DNA of 64,000 nucleotides from Clostridia bacterium. GTDB taxonomy: Bacteria > Bacillota > Clostridia > Christensenellales > Aristaeellaceae. The stretch lies in NCBI GenBank assembly GCA_017410455.1, contig JAFQQT010000004.1, positions 124,001 through 188,000 of the forward strand, read 5' to 3'. The notes beneath the pieces are model-generated. The model was not told the DNA's origin. It worked only from the letters and a program-made list of their open reading frames with translations, and searched no databases. This document shows, piece after piece, positions 44,913 through 53,638 of the stretch (the stretch's first letter is position 1; each line of letters starts with the position of its first letter). Position numbers and translations under genes: made by a program.

Positions 44913-46502
44913 TCACTTGTGTTCATCGGGCTTGATGCCGCTCATGGCCAGGCCGAAGTCGGCGTCGCTGGCGTCAGGGGGCAGGATGTCGACCAGCTTG
45001 CCCTCGGAGACGATCATGATGCGGTCGCAGATGCTGCGCAGTTCCTGCAGCTCCGAGGAAACCATCACGATGGTCATGCCCATCTCACGGTTGAGCTTGA
45101 CAAGAGTCTCCAGCACCAGCTTCTTCGCGCCGATATCGATGCCGCGGGTGGGCTCGGACACGAAGAGGAAGCGCGGCTTCATCGTCAGCGCGCGGGCGAT
45201 GCAGACCTTCTGCTGGTTGCCGCCGGACAGGGTGCCAGAATGCTGCGTGGGGCCGAAGCAGCGGATGTCCAGCTCCTTGATCATACGCTCCGCCTGGTGA
45301 CGGATGGCGCCAGAATTCTTGAGCTTGATGGGGCCGATCTTGGTCAGGTACTCGCCCTTGACCTGCATGGCCGTGAAGGCGATGTTGTCTTCGATGGACT
45401 GATCCAGCAGCAGGCCCACGCCCTTGCGGTCCTCCGACACCATGGCGATGCCGGCCTTCAGCGCCGCCGCGGCATTGCCCAGCTGCAGCGTTTCACCGAA
45501 GATCTCCACCTCGCCGGAGGAGGCGTACAGGCTCATCACGCCGTTGGGGATGCCCAGCTTGCCCTGGCCGGCCAGGCCGCCGATGCCCAGGATCTCACCC
45601 TTGAAGACGTCAAAGGACACGCCGCGGACTTCCTCGCCGGACATGTTGACGTACAGGTCGCGTACGGAAAGGGCAACCTCATCCTGCGGAACCGCGCGGG
45701 GCTCCACGGAAACCATCGCCTCGCCCTTGCGGCCGATCATCTGCTCAGCCAGCTCGACGATGCTGGTCTTCTCCTTGTCCAGGCGGGTCACCAGCTTGCC
45801 ATCGCGCAGAATGGTGATGCTGTCCGCCGCCTCCATCACCTCATCCAGGCGGTGGGTGATGAAGATAATGGCAATACCGCTCTCGGCGATGGCCTTCATA
45901 ACGCGGATGAGCTGCTGCGCCTCGCTCTCTGTCAGCACGGCCGTGGGCTCATCAAACACAAGAAGCTTGATGCCGGTCTTGTCGATCTCACGGGCGATCT
46001 CGACAAACTGCATGTAGCCCACGGGCATGCCTTCCACGCGGGTGTACTCGTCGATGCTCATGCCAACGCTGTCCAGGGCCTTTCGGGCCGCAGAAGACAT
46101 GGCGCCCATGTCCAGCGTCTCCATGTTGCGGCCCAGGAGCCGGCTGACAGGATTTCGGCGGGTCACTTCGCGGTTGAGCTTGATGTTTTCCGTCACGGTG
46201 AAGCCGGGCAGGAGCATGAACTCCTGGTGCACCATGCCGATGCCCTTGGTCATGGCGTCGTGGGGGGACGTGATGTGGGTCGCCTCGCCATCCAGCAGCA
46301 CCTCGCCGCCGAAGCCGCCGGTGGCGTGGATCACAGGCATGCCGAACAGGACGTTCATCAGCGTGGACTTGCCCGCGCCGTTCTCGCCCAGCAGCGCATG
46401 GATCTCGCCCGGCCTGACCTGCAGCGTCACATCGCTCAGAACCGTATTCTCACCATAATTCTTGGTGATGTTTCTCATTTCCAGAACATACTCTGCACTC
46501 AA
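44913..46502 (-). CDS. ABC transporter ATPase with two nucleotide-binding domains
   Basis: 529-residue dual-domain ATPase of the sugar/nucleoside import type. Domain 1 has Walker A GENGAGKSTLMN, a YMQFVEIAREI signature region and Walker B LLVFDEPTAVL. Domain 2 has a Walker A-like loop AGQGKLG, the LSGGNQQKV signature, and FVSEPTRGIDIGA. The start is TTG at 46502, 10 bases after AGGAGG; the first ATG lies eight codons in, inside the conserved N-terminus. It powers the two permeases downstream. Confidence 0.92.
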   Translation of the reverse strand: MSAEYVLEMRNITKNYGENTVLSDVTLQVRPGEIHALLGENGAGKSTLMNVLFGMPVIHATGGFGGEVLLDGEATHITSPHDAMTKGIGMVHQEFMLLPGFTVTENIKLNREVTRRNPVSRLLGRNMETLDMGAMSSAARKALDSVGMSIDEYTRVEGMPVGYMQFVEIAREIDKTGIKLLVFDEPTAVLTESEAQQLIRVMKAIAESGIAIIFITHRLDEVMEAADSITILRDGKLVTRLDKEKTSIVELAEQMIGRKGEAMVSVEPRAVPQDEVALSVRDLYVNMSGEEVRGVSFDVFKGEILGIGGLAGQGKLGIPNGVMSLYASSGEVEIFGETLQLGNAAAALKAGIAMVSEDRKGVGLLLDQSIEDNIAFTAMQVKGEYLTKIGPIKLKNSGAIRHQAERMIKELDIRCFGPTQHSGTLSGGNQQKVCIARALTMKPRFLFVSEPTRGIDIGAKKLVLETLVKLNREMGMTIVMVSSELQELRSICDRIMIVSEGKLVDILPPDASDADFGLAMSGIKPDEHK

Positions 46503-46530
46503 TTCCGATTCTCCTCCTCATGCAGAAATT

Positions 46531-46555
46531 GAGCCCGCCCGAAGCGGGCGGGCTC
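46531..46555 (-). terminator. Hairpin between binding protein and ATPase genes
   Basis: Perfect 11-bp stem GAGCCCGCCCG / CGGGCGGGCTC with a 3-base loop, without a U tract. It likely stabilises the binding protein mRNA or attenuates downstream transcription, giving an excess of binding protein. Confidence 0.65.
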
Positions 46556-46571
46556 GTTACCCCTGAAGGGA

Positions 46572-47714
46572 TTACTCAGCCTGGGGCAGGTAGTCGGCGA
46601 AGTCGACGGGCGCCAGCAGGATGGTGTAGTAGTTGTTGAAGGTCTCGCCTTCGGCGTTGGTGTAGGTCGCCACGACGGCGCCATCGATCTTGGCGTTGAA
46701 CAGCTCAGCCAGCTTCTCGCCATTGTTGCGGCCGATGGAGGGATCGTCGATCCAGGCCTTGCCGTACTCGACGCCGATCTCGATGATGGTCATGGCCACG
46801 GGGGAAGCCCAGGTGGAGAAGCGGCCGGTAGCGCCGTTCTCTTCCAGCTTCAGAGCGATCTGCTGCAGGGCCGCGAGGTCATCGCCGCCAACAGCCAGCT
46901 CCAGACCCAGGGTCGCGGGGAAGGCGTGGTAGGGAGAGGGGCAGCAGGGCTGGGGGTAGTAAGCATTGGGCTGAGCCAGCACAGCCGTCTGCAGGGAGGG
47001 CTGCATGCCGCAGTTGGTGGTGAAGAAGGCAACCTTCTTGCCCTCGTACTTAGCCATCTGCTGGGGAACATCCTCCAGGATGAACTGCTGGGAAGCAGAC
47101 AGGCCAGCCTCGGCGGTGGGGTCGGGAGCGGTGACGTCCACGAACTCGATGCCCAGAGCTTCAGCATTCTCCTTCAGCAGGGTGTGACGGCCAACGATCA
47201 GCTCCATGGCCATGTGACGGGGGAAGGAGTAGTGGATGAACACTTCGATGCCCCACTCGTCGCACTTTTCCATGATGGAGTCGCCCTGAGCGATCTCGTC
47301 GGCGTACATCACGATGTCAGCCGCAGCGGAGATGACAGCGGGGTCTTCCTGGGGGGTGCCGGCGATCAGCAGGACCTCGTCACCTCGCAGCTCGCGAACC
47401 TTGTCGAACGCAGCCTTGGTGCCGGGGACGGCCTGGCAAACGACGATGACCTTCACGTCAGGATCGGCGGCGAAAGCCACGATCTTGGACACGGTGGTCT
47501 CCATCTCAGCCATGAAGTTGTCCGGATAGGTGTCGGTGATGACATGGTCGGCGCCCCAGGTGGCGACGGCCTTCTCGGCGGCGCGGAACTCTTCCTCGCC
47601 CTGGGAAACGGTACCGGTCAGGATGGCGATCTTCCAGTTGTCGTCAGCCATCGCGAAGGACGCGACGGAGAGCAGCATGGCGACGGCCAGAACCAGGCTC
47701 AGCAGCTTCTTCAT
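46572..47714 (-). CDS. DUF3798 substrate-binding protein of ABC importer
   Basis: 380-residue exported binding protein. Leader ends at FAMADD with a signal-peptidase-I site and no lipobox. The mature part is the DUF3798 domain, a periplasmic-binding-like fold: WKIAILTGTVSQGEEE, IVVCQAVPGTKAAFDKVRE, IAGTPQEDP, the HYSFPRHMAMELIVGRH block and the FFTTNCGMQPSLQTAVL segment. Consensus promoter upstream; the ATPase and two permeases follow. The ligand is unknown; the ABC partners suggest a nucleoside, sugar or related small molecule. Confidence 0.88.
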   Translation of the reverse strand: MKKLLSLVLAVAMLLSVASFAMADDNWKIAILTGTVSQGEEEFRAAEKAVATWGADHVITDTYPDNFMAEMETTVSKIVAFAADPDVKVIVVCQAVPGTKAAFDKVRELRGDEVLLIAGTPQEDPAVISAAADIVMYADEIAQGDSIMEKCDEWGIEVFIHYSFPRHMAMELIVGRHTLLKENAEALGIEFVDVTAPDPTAEAGLSASQQFILEDVPQQMAKYEGKKVAFFTTNCGMQPSLQTAVLAQPNAYYPQPCCPSPYHAFPATLGLELAVGGDDLAALQQIALKLEENGATGRFSTWASPVAMTIIEIGVEYGKAWIDDPSIGRNNGEKLAELFNAKIDGAVVATYTNAEGETFNNYYTILLAPVDFADYLPQAE

Positions 47715-47773
47715 AGTAGTTTCCTCCTTAACACATACAGCCGGACGGTAACCCCGTCGGCTTCTTGCTCATG

Positions 47774-47802
47774 AATATACCACACAAGATACATTTTGTC
47801 AA
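47774..47802 (-). promoter_or_regulatory. Promoter of DUF3798 ABC operon
   Basis: Minus strand TTGACA (47802-47797), a 17-base spacer and TATATT (47779-47774). Confidence 0.87.
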
Positions 47803-47989
47803 CCTGTTTCCTGCTTGGCGCTCCGATGCGCTCAGAGAGTATTTTCCGCCATTTTCAAGGCTTTAACGCTTGTCCAGGCGATAACAGCCGCCCAAAAAAC
47901 ATCAAAAACACAATCACAGTTCATGCTTCGTACGCCTTTTTTCCCGTATCAGGCACAGAACCCCTCTGATACCGTATGTATATGTATGC
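47803..47989. other. Intergenic AT-rich stretch
   Basis: No convincing gene. It separates the DUF3798 promoter from the terminator of the RCC1-sortase gene, both on the minus strand. Confidence 0.5.
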
Positions 47990-48017
47990 AAAAGGAGCCC
48001 CGCCGCAGCAGGACTCC
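47990..48017 (-). terminator. Terminator of RCC1-sortase gene
   Basis: Minus strand hairpin GGAGTCC / GGGGCTCC followed by TTTTGC, 5 bases after the stop. Confidence 0.75.
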
Positions 48018-48022
48018 ATGGA

Positions 48023-49561
48023 TCACTTGCGCTCGCAGCGCACAACCACGCGCGTGGTGCTCGAAACCGTGCAGGTCATCAGCGACAGAGCGTACTCGTC
48101 GCTCAGGAGTTCCTCCGTCTGATCGGCGCGCAGGGTCTCTACGGCGACCACCCGGTAGCGGAACTGGTTGCCATTCATATCCGTGAAGGTGATGGTGGAG
48201 CCGATGGGCAGGCTGCCGATGCCCGCGAAATGGGTGTCAAAGCGGTGCGCGATGATGACGAATCCGTTGCCGTAGCAGCTCCCGGCATAGCGGCAGGGCG
48301 TATAGGCCAGCTGCTCATAGCTCCAGGTGGACTGCACCGGCAGCTTCACATCCAGCGCGGGGATGTTGAGGATGCCCACGAACTTCAGCTCCACGTCCTT
48401 GGCGACCAGCGCGTCCGCCACGGGCATTTCGTAGCCCGGCACGCGCTCCCAGATGGGCAGGGGCTCAGGCGTGACAACGGGCGTGGGAACCGGCGTCGGG
48501 GTGGGCGTCACCTCAGGCGTGGCTGTTGCCTCAGGCGTGGCTTCTGCCTCGGGCGTGGACGTTGCTTCCGGCGTGGTCACGGCCTCAGGCGCAGTCACGG
48601 CAGGTGCGGGCGTGGGCGTAGCCGGCACAGGCGTGCTCCCCTGCCCCGCAGGGGTGGCTGTGGGCATGGCATTCACATTCCATGCGGACACGTCGCACTG
48701 GCCATAACCGTTGCAGCCTGCCGCCAGCACAGCACCATCTGCCCGAAGGCCGACAACGTGGCAGTCGCTGGCCGCGATGCACAGCACATCCGTCCAGCCC
48801 TCCACCGCCGACAGGCCGTATTCATCCTTGCCGGCCCAGAGCACGCGGCCCTCCGCCGTCGCACCGAAGACACAGTCCGCCGACACGGCGATATCCACAA
48901 TATCCTGCCATTCGGTGCAAGCCGCGCGGCCCTCGTCCGCCGCACCAGCGATGCAGACCGTCCCGTCTGCCCGCAGGCCCAGGGAGGTCATGCCGCCCGC
49001 CGCCACAGCCACGATATCCGTCCAGGCGGACACGTCGCACTGGCCCGCTGCGTTATCGCCCAGCGCCTCGACCGTGCCGTCCGCCCGAAGGCCCAGAACG
49101 TGCTTTTCGCCCACGGCAGCGGCGACCATTTCGCGCCACTGCCAGGTGCGCGTCTGGCCGAAGGTGTCGTCGCCCAGCACCTTCACTGTGCCATCAGCGA
49201 GCACGCAGGCGGTATTCGAGTTGCCGGCGGCGATGGCCACCACATCCGTCAGGTGCTCCACGCTGCACTTGCCCGTGTCGTTGTACCCCACGGAGACAAC
49301 CGTTCCGTCCGCGCGGAGGCCCACGGTGTGCTCCTTGCCCGCAGCCACGGCGACAATGTCCGTCCAGGCAGACACGCGCGTCAGCCCCGCCGAGCTGTAT
49401 CCGGCGTGCACGACCGTCCCCTGCGCCGTCACCGCAACGGTATGCTGACCCGCAGCAATGGGCTTCACGCGCCAGCGCCAGGGTTCCTCTGTCACCTCAG
49501 CCGCAGCGGAGGCGAGCACCAACAGCGCCGCCATGCAGATCAGCAGGATTCTCTTCATCAT
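48023..49561 (-). CDS. RCC1-type beta-propeller fused to sortase domain
   Basis: 512-residue exported fusion. Signal peptide (about 1-21), then seven RCC1-like repeats of about 39 residues (about 38-306, each with LRADGTV and W/TDIVAVAAG motifs), enough for a seven-bladed propeller. A Thr/Pro-rich linker of TPEA-type repeats (about 308-370) leads to a C-terminal sortase domain. There H439 (IIAHRF), C497 (LMTCTV) and R504 form the expected catalytic triad. Sortases cleave and join sorting signals to the wall or pili. No LPXTG substrate is nearby, so its target is unknown. Confidence 0.85.
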   Translation of the reverse strand: MMKRILLICMAALLVLASAAAEVTEEPWRWRVKPIAAGQHTVAVTAQGTVVHAGYSSAGLTRVSAWTDIVAVAAGKEHTVGLRADGTVVSVGYNDTGKCSVEHLTDVVAIAAGNSNTACVLADGTVKVLGDDTFGQTRTWQWREMVAAAVGEKHVLGLRADGTVEALGDNAAGQCDVSAWTDIVAVAAGGMTSLGLRADGTVCIAGAADEGRAACTEWQDIVDIAVSADCVFGATAEGRVLWAGKDEYGLSAVEGWTDVLCIAASDCHVVGLRADGAVLAAGCNGYGQCDVSAWNVNAMPTATPAGQGSTPVPATPTPAPAVTAPEAVTTPEATSTPEAEATPEATATPEVTPTPTPVPTPVVTPEPLPIWERVPGYEMPVADALVAKDVELKFVGILNIPALDVKLPVQSTWSYEQLAYTPCRYAGSCYGNGFVIIAHRFDTHFAGIGSLPIGSTITFTDMNGNQFRYRVVAVETLRADQTEELLSDEYALSLMTCTVSSTTRVVVRCERK

Positions 49562-49593
49562 AAAAACCGCTCCTCCCGGGATTTATCCCCGCC

Positions 49594-49622
49594 ATCATAC
49601 CACATCGGCGCGCATTCGTCAA
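49594..49622 (-). promoter_or_regulatory. Promoter of RCC1-sortase gene
   Basis: Minus strand TTGACG (49622-49617), a 17-base spacer and TATGAT (49599-49594). Confidence 0.75.
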
Positions 49623-49647
49623 ACGTCATCAGCCGCCGCGTTTCCCC

Positions 49648-49676
49648 TTGACCTCGCCCGGAAAACGCGCTACAAT
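49648..49676 (+). promoter_or_regulatory. Promoter of SGNH hydrolase gene
   Basis: TTGACC (49648-49653), a 17-base spacer and TACAAT (49671-49676), 33 bases before the start codon. Confidence 0.8.
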
Positions 49677-49708
49677 GTCATCATATTATCTGCAAAGGAG
49701 AGATCGTT

Positions 49709-50260
49709 ATGGGCGAGATGAAGAAGTTGCTCCTGCTGGGCGACAGCCGCCGGCAGGGTTACGAGCCCTTCGTGCGGCAGATGCTGGAGGGCCGCGCGGA
49801 GGTGTATGGCGCAAAAGAGAACGGCCGCTGGGCGGGCTACACGCTCAATTCCCTGCGCTTCTGGCTGAACGACTTTCCCGTGCCGGACGTGGTGCACTGG
49901 TCCTGCGGCCTGTGGGACCTGGGCGACGACTACCACATCGGCCAGCCCTTCTCCACGCCGGAGGAGTACGAGCGCGCGGTAGAGCGCACAGTCATCGTGC
50001 TGCGCAAGCTGTTCCCGGGCGTGAAGATCATCTTCGGCACCATCATGCCCGTGGGCGCCAGCGATTCCACCGGCATTCAGGCCTACAACGGCATCATGAA
50101 GCGCGTGGCAGAGCGCCACGGCATCCCGGTGGACGATCTCTTCGCCCTCATGCACGACAAGATGGTCACCTACGACCGGGGCGACGGCCTGCACCTGAAC
50201 GAAGAGGGCAACACCATCGCCGCCCGGCAGGTGGTCAGCGCCATCGAAGCCATGCTCTGA
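49709..50260 (+). CDS. SGNH/GDSL-family hydrolase
   Basis: 183-residue single-domain SGNH hydrolase without signal peptide. The nucleophile block is LLLGDSRRQGY (S13), the oxyanion region lies near HWSCGLWD, and the Asp/His pair is in DGLHLNEEG. Such enzymes remove acetyl or acyl groups from sugars or lipids; the SCGLWD and PVGASDSTG segments resemble acetyl esterase types. AAAGGAG precedes ATG 49709. Monocistronic; convergent with the pullulanase gene. Confidence 0.83.
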   Translation: MGEMKKLLLLGDSRRQGYEPFVRQMLEGRAEVYGAKENGRWAGYTLNSLRFWLNDFPVPDVVHWSCGLWDLGDDYHIGQPFSTPEEYERAVERTVIVLRKLFPGVKIIFGTIMPVGASDSTGIQAYNGIMKRVAERHGIPVDDLFALMHDKMVTYDRGDGLHLNEEGNTIAARQVVSAIEAML

Positions 50261-50340
50261 CCCGCCTGCATTCTTCCTTGACAGACAGCGCCGCCCAGGA
50301 GCACATCCACTCCTGAGCGGCTTTTCATATGCGATTGTTT

Positions 50341-52284
50341 TCAGCGCACCCGGCCCAGGATCATCGCCGAAACAGGGGGCAGCGTCACCCTTGCCGGCGC
50401 TGCTGCAGGGTTCTCCCACAGGAAGCTGTTCTCCCCGTCGGCCAGCACGGCCCAGTCGCCTGCGGGGATCTCCGCCTGCGCCGCCTTCCCGGAAGCGTTG
50501 CAGATGAGCATCACCTGCGCCCATGGGCTGCCGCCGGCGTTGTCCATCAGGACGCTGGCCACGTCAGGTGCAAGCTGATGCGCCTCCAGCAGGCGTTTGC
50601 CGGCATCGGCGGACTTGTCGCACAGGCCGGGCAGCTGCCGGCGCAGGGCGATGAGGCCCCGGTAGTACTCCACCAGCGCGGCGTTATCGCGGCAGCGCTG
50701 CCAGTCCATGCGGTTGATGGACAGGGGCGCGTTGTAGGAGTTCTTGACGCCCATTTTCGTCCGGCCGAACTCTTCGCCCGAGAGCATGAACAGCCGCCCC
50801 TGGCAGAAGCTGAGGATGGCGAAGGCCATGCGGTTCGCCCGCAGGACGGCGGGGTTGAGGGCCGCGAAATCCCGCTGGGGATCCAGCGTCATCACCAGCT
50901 TGTCCCACAGCGTCCAGTCGTCGTGGCAGGAGAGATACGAGATGGTCTGCAAGGGCGCGGCAAAGGGATGGCCCTCCCCCGCCCAGCCGGTGACGCAGCG
51001 GGCCAGCCTCTCCGCCGACAGGCCGCCGCCGTTGACAAAGCCGCGGGAGTTCTCGTCCATCACGCTGCCCTTGATGGCGTCGCGGGTGTCGTCGCAGAAC
51101 GCCCCGATGGACGGATGCAGCATGCGCATGTTGCCCTTGTGGGCCAGCGCCGCGCCCTGCGCAGGATGGCATTCGCCGCCGGACCAGGGTTCGCCCCAGA
51201 TCTCCTTCTCCCCCGGGCCGAAGCGCTCGTCCAGCGCCTGACGGATGCGGTTCATCAGCGCCACATCCATCATGCCCATCAGGTCAAAGCGGAAGCCGTC
51301 GATGTGGTACTCCTCTGCCCAGTACATGACGGAGTCGAGGATGTAGCGGGCCACCATGCTGCGTTCGGTGGCGATCTCGCTCCCACAGCCGGAGCCGTTC
51401 GAGGCGCTGCCGTCCGCCTTCTGCCGGTAGAAATACCACGGCACGGTGCCGAACAGGCAGGACTCCTTCAGCCGGTAGGTGTGGTTGTACACCACGTCCA
51501 TGACCACGCGCAGGCCCTGGCGGTGCAGCGCCATGATGGCGTGCTTCAGCTCCAGAACGCGGTTGTGATGGATCTGCGCGCTGGTGGCGTAGCTGCCCTC
51601 CGGTACGTTGTAGTTGACGGGATCGTAGCCCCAGTTGAACTGATCCGGCTCGCCGGCCTCGTCCACGGAGCCGTAGTCGTACACGGGCATGAGCTGCACA
51701 TGGGTCGCGCCCAGCCGCTTCACATGTGCGATGCCGACGGGGGCATCTGCCGTGTCCGCCTTCAGCGCAACGCCCAGGTACTTGCCCCGGTACTGCTCCG
51801 GCACACCGCTGGACGCATCCCAGGTGAAATCCTTCACATGAATCTCGTAGACGATGGTCTCTGCGGGCTTCTCCGGTGCTTTGTCCTGCGCCCAGCCCAC
51901 CGGGGCATAACATGCTCTGTCATCATAAGGATAGCTGCGCCTGCCGTTGACGCAGCACAGCCGCGCATAAGGGTCGGCCGCACGGGCCGTCACGCCATCC
52001 ACCGTCACGTCGTAATCAAAGGCCATCGTCGCCAGAGGCGCGGCGATATCAAAACGCCAGCAGCCCTTCTCAGCCGGCCTCATGGGATGGACTGCGACCG
52101 CCCCGCCCTCCGCACTGTTGTAAAGATTCAGCACGACCTTCTCCGCCGTGGGCGCCCAGAGGACATAGTGCGTTCCGGCCCCGTCGATCCACGCGCCAAG
52201 ACGCTCGTCCGTGTGATACTGCAGGCGGAATTCCTCCGAGTCAAACCACGCCCTGAGCTGCGCGGGGGTTCTGTTCGTCGCCAT
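50341..52284 (-). CDS. pulA: Type I pullulanase (GH13), glycogen/alpha-glucan debranching
   Basis: 647-residue debranching enzyme that hydrolyses alpha-1,6 links. An N-terminal CBM48-like domain (about 1-115) precedes the GH13 barrel. The type I pullulanase signature reads FNWGYDPVNYNVPEGSYAT (canonical YNWGYDP). The catalytic set is DGFRFDLMG (Asp nucleophile), EIWGEPW (acid/base Glu) and SCHDD. No signal peptide, so it acts in the cytoplasm. ATG 52284 follows AGGAGG; a TTG at 52290 is unlikely. No glycogen synthesis genes are adjacent. Confidence 0.92.
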   Translation of the reverse strand: MATNRTPAQLRAWFDSEEFRLQYHTDERLGAWIDGAGTHYVLWAPTAEKVVLNLYNSAEGGAVAVHPMRPAEKGCWRFDIAAPLATMAFDYDVTVDGVTARAADPYARLCCVNGRRSYPYDDRACYAPVGWAQDKAPEKPAETIVYEIHVKDFTWDASSGVPEQYRGKYLGVALKADTADAPVGIAHVKRLGATHVQLMPVYDYGSVDEAGEPDQFNWGYDPVNYNVPEGSYATSAQIHHNRVLELKHAIMALHRQGLRVVMDVVYNHTYRLKESCLFGTVPWYFYRQKADGSASNGSGCGSEIATERSMVARYILDSVMYWAEEYHIDGFRFDLMGMMDVALMNRIRQALDERFGPGEKEIWGEPWSGGECHPAQGAALAHKGNMRMLHPSIGAFCDDTRDAIKGSVMDENSRGFVNGGGLSAERLARCVTGWAGEGHPFAAPLQTISYLSCHDDWTLWDKLVMTLDPQRDFAALNPAVLRANRMAFAILSFCQGRLFMLSGEEFGRTKMGVKNSYNAPLSINRMDWQRCRDNAALVEYYRGLIALRRQLPGLCDKSADAGKRLLEAHQLAPDVASVLMDNAGGSPWAQVMLICNASGKAAQAEIPAGDWAVLADGENSFLWENPAAAPARVTLPPVSAMILGRVR

Positions 52285-52388
52285 GTTCAAGCCTCCTGTT
52301 GCATGCTGCCTTCAGCTTAACCCAATATCCGCCGCTTGTCAACATGCGTTGCAATTGTAAATTTCCGCCGGGGCGGGAAAAATCCTCA

Positions 52389-52426
52389 TTTCGCCCCTTG
52401 CGGGCAGCAGGGCGAAATGGTATAAT
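52389..52426 (+). promoter_or_regulatory. Promoter with overlapping inverted repeat, vanW gene
   Basis: TTGCGG (52398-52403), a 17-base spacer and TATAAT (52421-52426). TTTCGCCC (52389-52396) and GGGCGAAA (52410-52417) form an 8-bp inverted repeat around the -35 box, a possible operator. Confidence 0.6.
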
Positions 52427-52462
52427 GAAGGAAGCACTCTCTTCAGGAAGGAAGCTGTCCCG

Positions 52463-53638
52463 ATGTTGAAGCGTATCGCGGCCATTCTGCTGCTGTTCTG
52501 CCTGCTGCCCACCTGCTTTGCCTTTGCCGACAACGAGGATGAACGCGAGGAGATCATCATCCCCGATGAGGTTCCACGCGGCGAAAACGGCGAGAACCAG
52601 TTCATCGTCCCCATCGGCTTTGACGATAACAACCTGCCCGAACCCCTGGGCCCCATCTACCAGGACAAGACGCTGGAGGATTTCGACAAGAACTCCCCCG
52701 CGCTCTACACCTGCCGCATCAATGAGTACACCAGCGGCTACCCCGTGCGCAGCATCTACGAGGGCCGCACTTACCGCACCAAGAAGCAGGGCGAGCGCGG
52801 TGAGGTGCTGCACCTGGATCCCCTGTGGGCCATCGTGCGCTACAATGGCAAGATCGCCTATGTCAAGCGCCACCGCATCTACGATGTGCAGCCCGTGGAT
52901 TCGGTGAACACCTCCCCCTACGGCGTGATGAAGCCACAGTACATCGCCACCACCGCCTCCACCGCAGAGGTGCATGTGTCCATGACCCATGAGGACATCT
53001 GCTGGGTCGTGCTCACCCCGGGCACGAAGGTCGCCATCCACAAGATCGTGGACGGCTGGGCCGTGGTCATCTACATGCGCACTTATGCCTATATCGACAT
53101 CCGCGACCTGACGGATCTGGTCACCGTGTCCCCCACGGATGCGGCGCTGAGCAGCGATACGCCCATTGCCGCCTACACCTCCTTCTACAAGATGGATGAT
53201 ACGGAAAAGAACCACAACCGCATCCACAACATCGGCCTGGGCGCAAAGCGCATGAGCGTGGTGCTCCAGCCCGGCGAGAGCTTCAACGCCAACAACCAGA
53301 TGGGCCCCTACGAGGAGTCCGTGGGATATCTTGTGGCCGGTGCGCTGGCTGATGGCGAGGGCGTTGACGGCGTGGGCGGCGGCACCTGCCAGGTGTCCTC
53401 CACCATCTATAATGCACTGCTGCAGCTGCCCGGCGTGCAGATTGTCAAGCGCCGCGCCCATGGCGAGAACGGCGCACCCTACCTGCCCCATGGCGTGGAT
53501 GCTGCCGTGGGCAACGATAGCCTGAACCTCATTTTCAAGAACAACTATGATTTCCCCATCCGCCTGGAGGGCAACACCACCGGCGACGGCGCGCTGACGT
53601 GGATCATCTACCGCGCGGACATCGAGGAAACCGAATGA
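52463..53638 (+). CDS. VanW family protein, secreted
   Basis: 391-residue exported protein with a leader ending near CFAFADN. N-terminal half (about 40-220) has SH3-like beta strands with repeats such as TYRTKKQGERGEV; C-terminal half carries the VanW domain (about 230-390) with NIGLGAKRMSVVLQPGESFNANNQMGPY and GVGGGTCQVSSTIYNALLQ. VanW occurs in some vancomycin-resistance clusters and broadly in Gram-positives, but its activity is unknown. Its stop overlaps the sfsA start. Confidence 0.9.
   Translation: MLKRIAAILLLFCLLPTCFAFADNEDEREEIIIPDEVPRGENGENQFIVPIGFDDNNLPEPLGPIYQDKTLEDFDKNSPALYTCRINEYTSGYPVRSIYEGRTYRTKKQGERGEVLHLDPLWAIVRYNGKIAYVKRHRIYDVQPVDSVNTSPYGVMKPQYIATTASTAEVHVSMTHEDICWVVLTPGTKVAIHKIVDGWAVVIYMRTYAYIDIRDLTDLVTVSPTDAALSSDTPIAAYTSFYKMDDTEKNHNRIHNIGLGAKRMSVVLQPGESFNANNQMGPYEESVGYLVAGALADGEGVDGVGGGTCQVSSTIYNALLQLPGVQIVKRRAHGENGAPYLPHGVDAAVGNDSLNLIFKNNYDFPIRLEGNTTGDGALTWIIYRADIEETE

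Noticed and set aside
47815-48186. Plus-strand frame upstream of the DUF3798 operon
   Set aside because: No ribosome site, no motifs, and it runs across a terminator into the antisense of the sortase domain.
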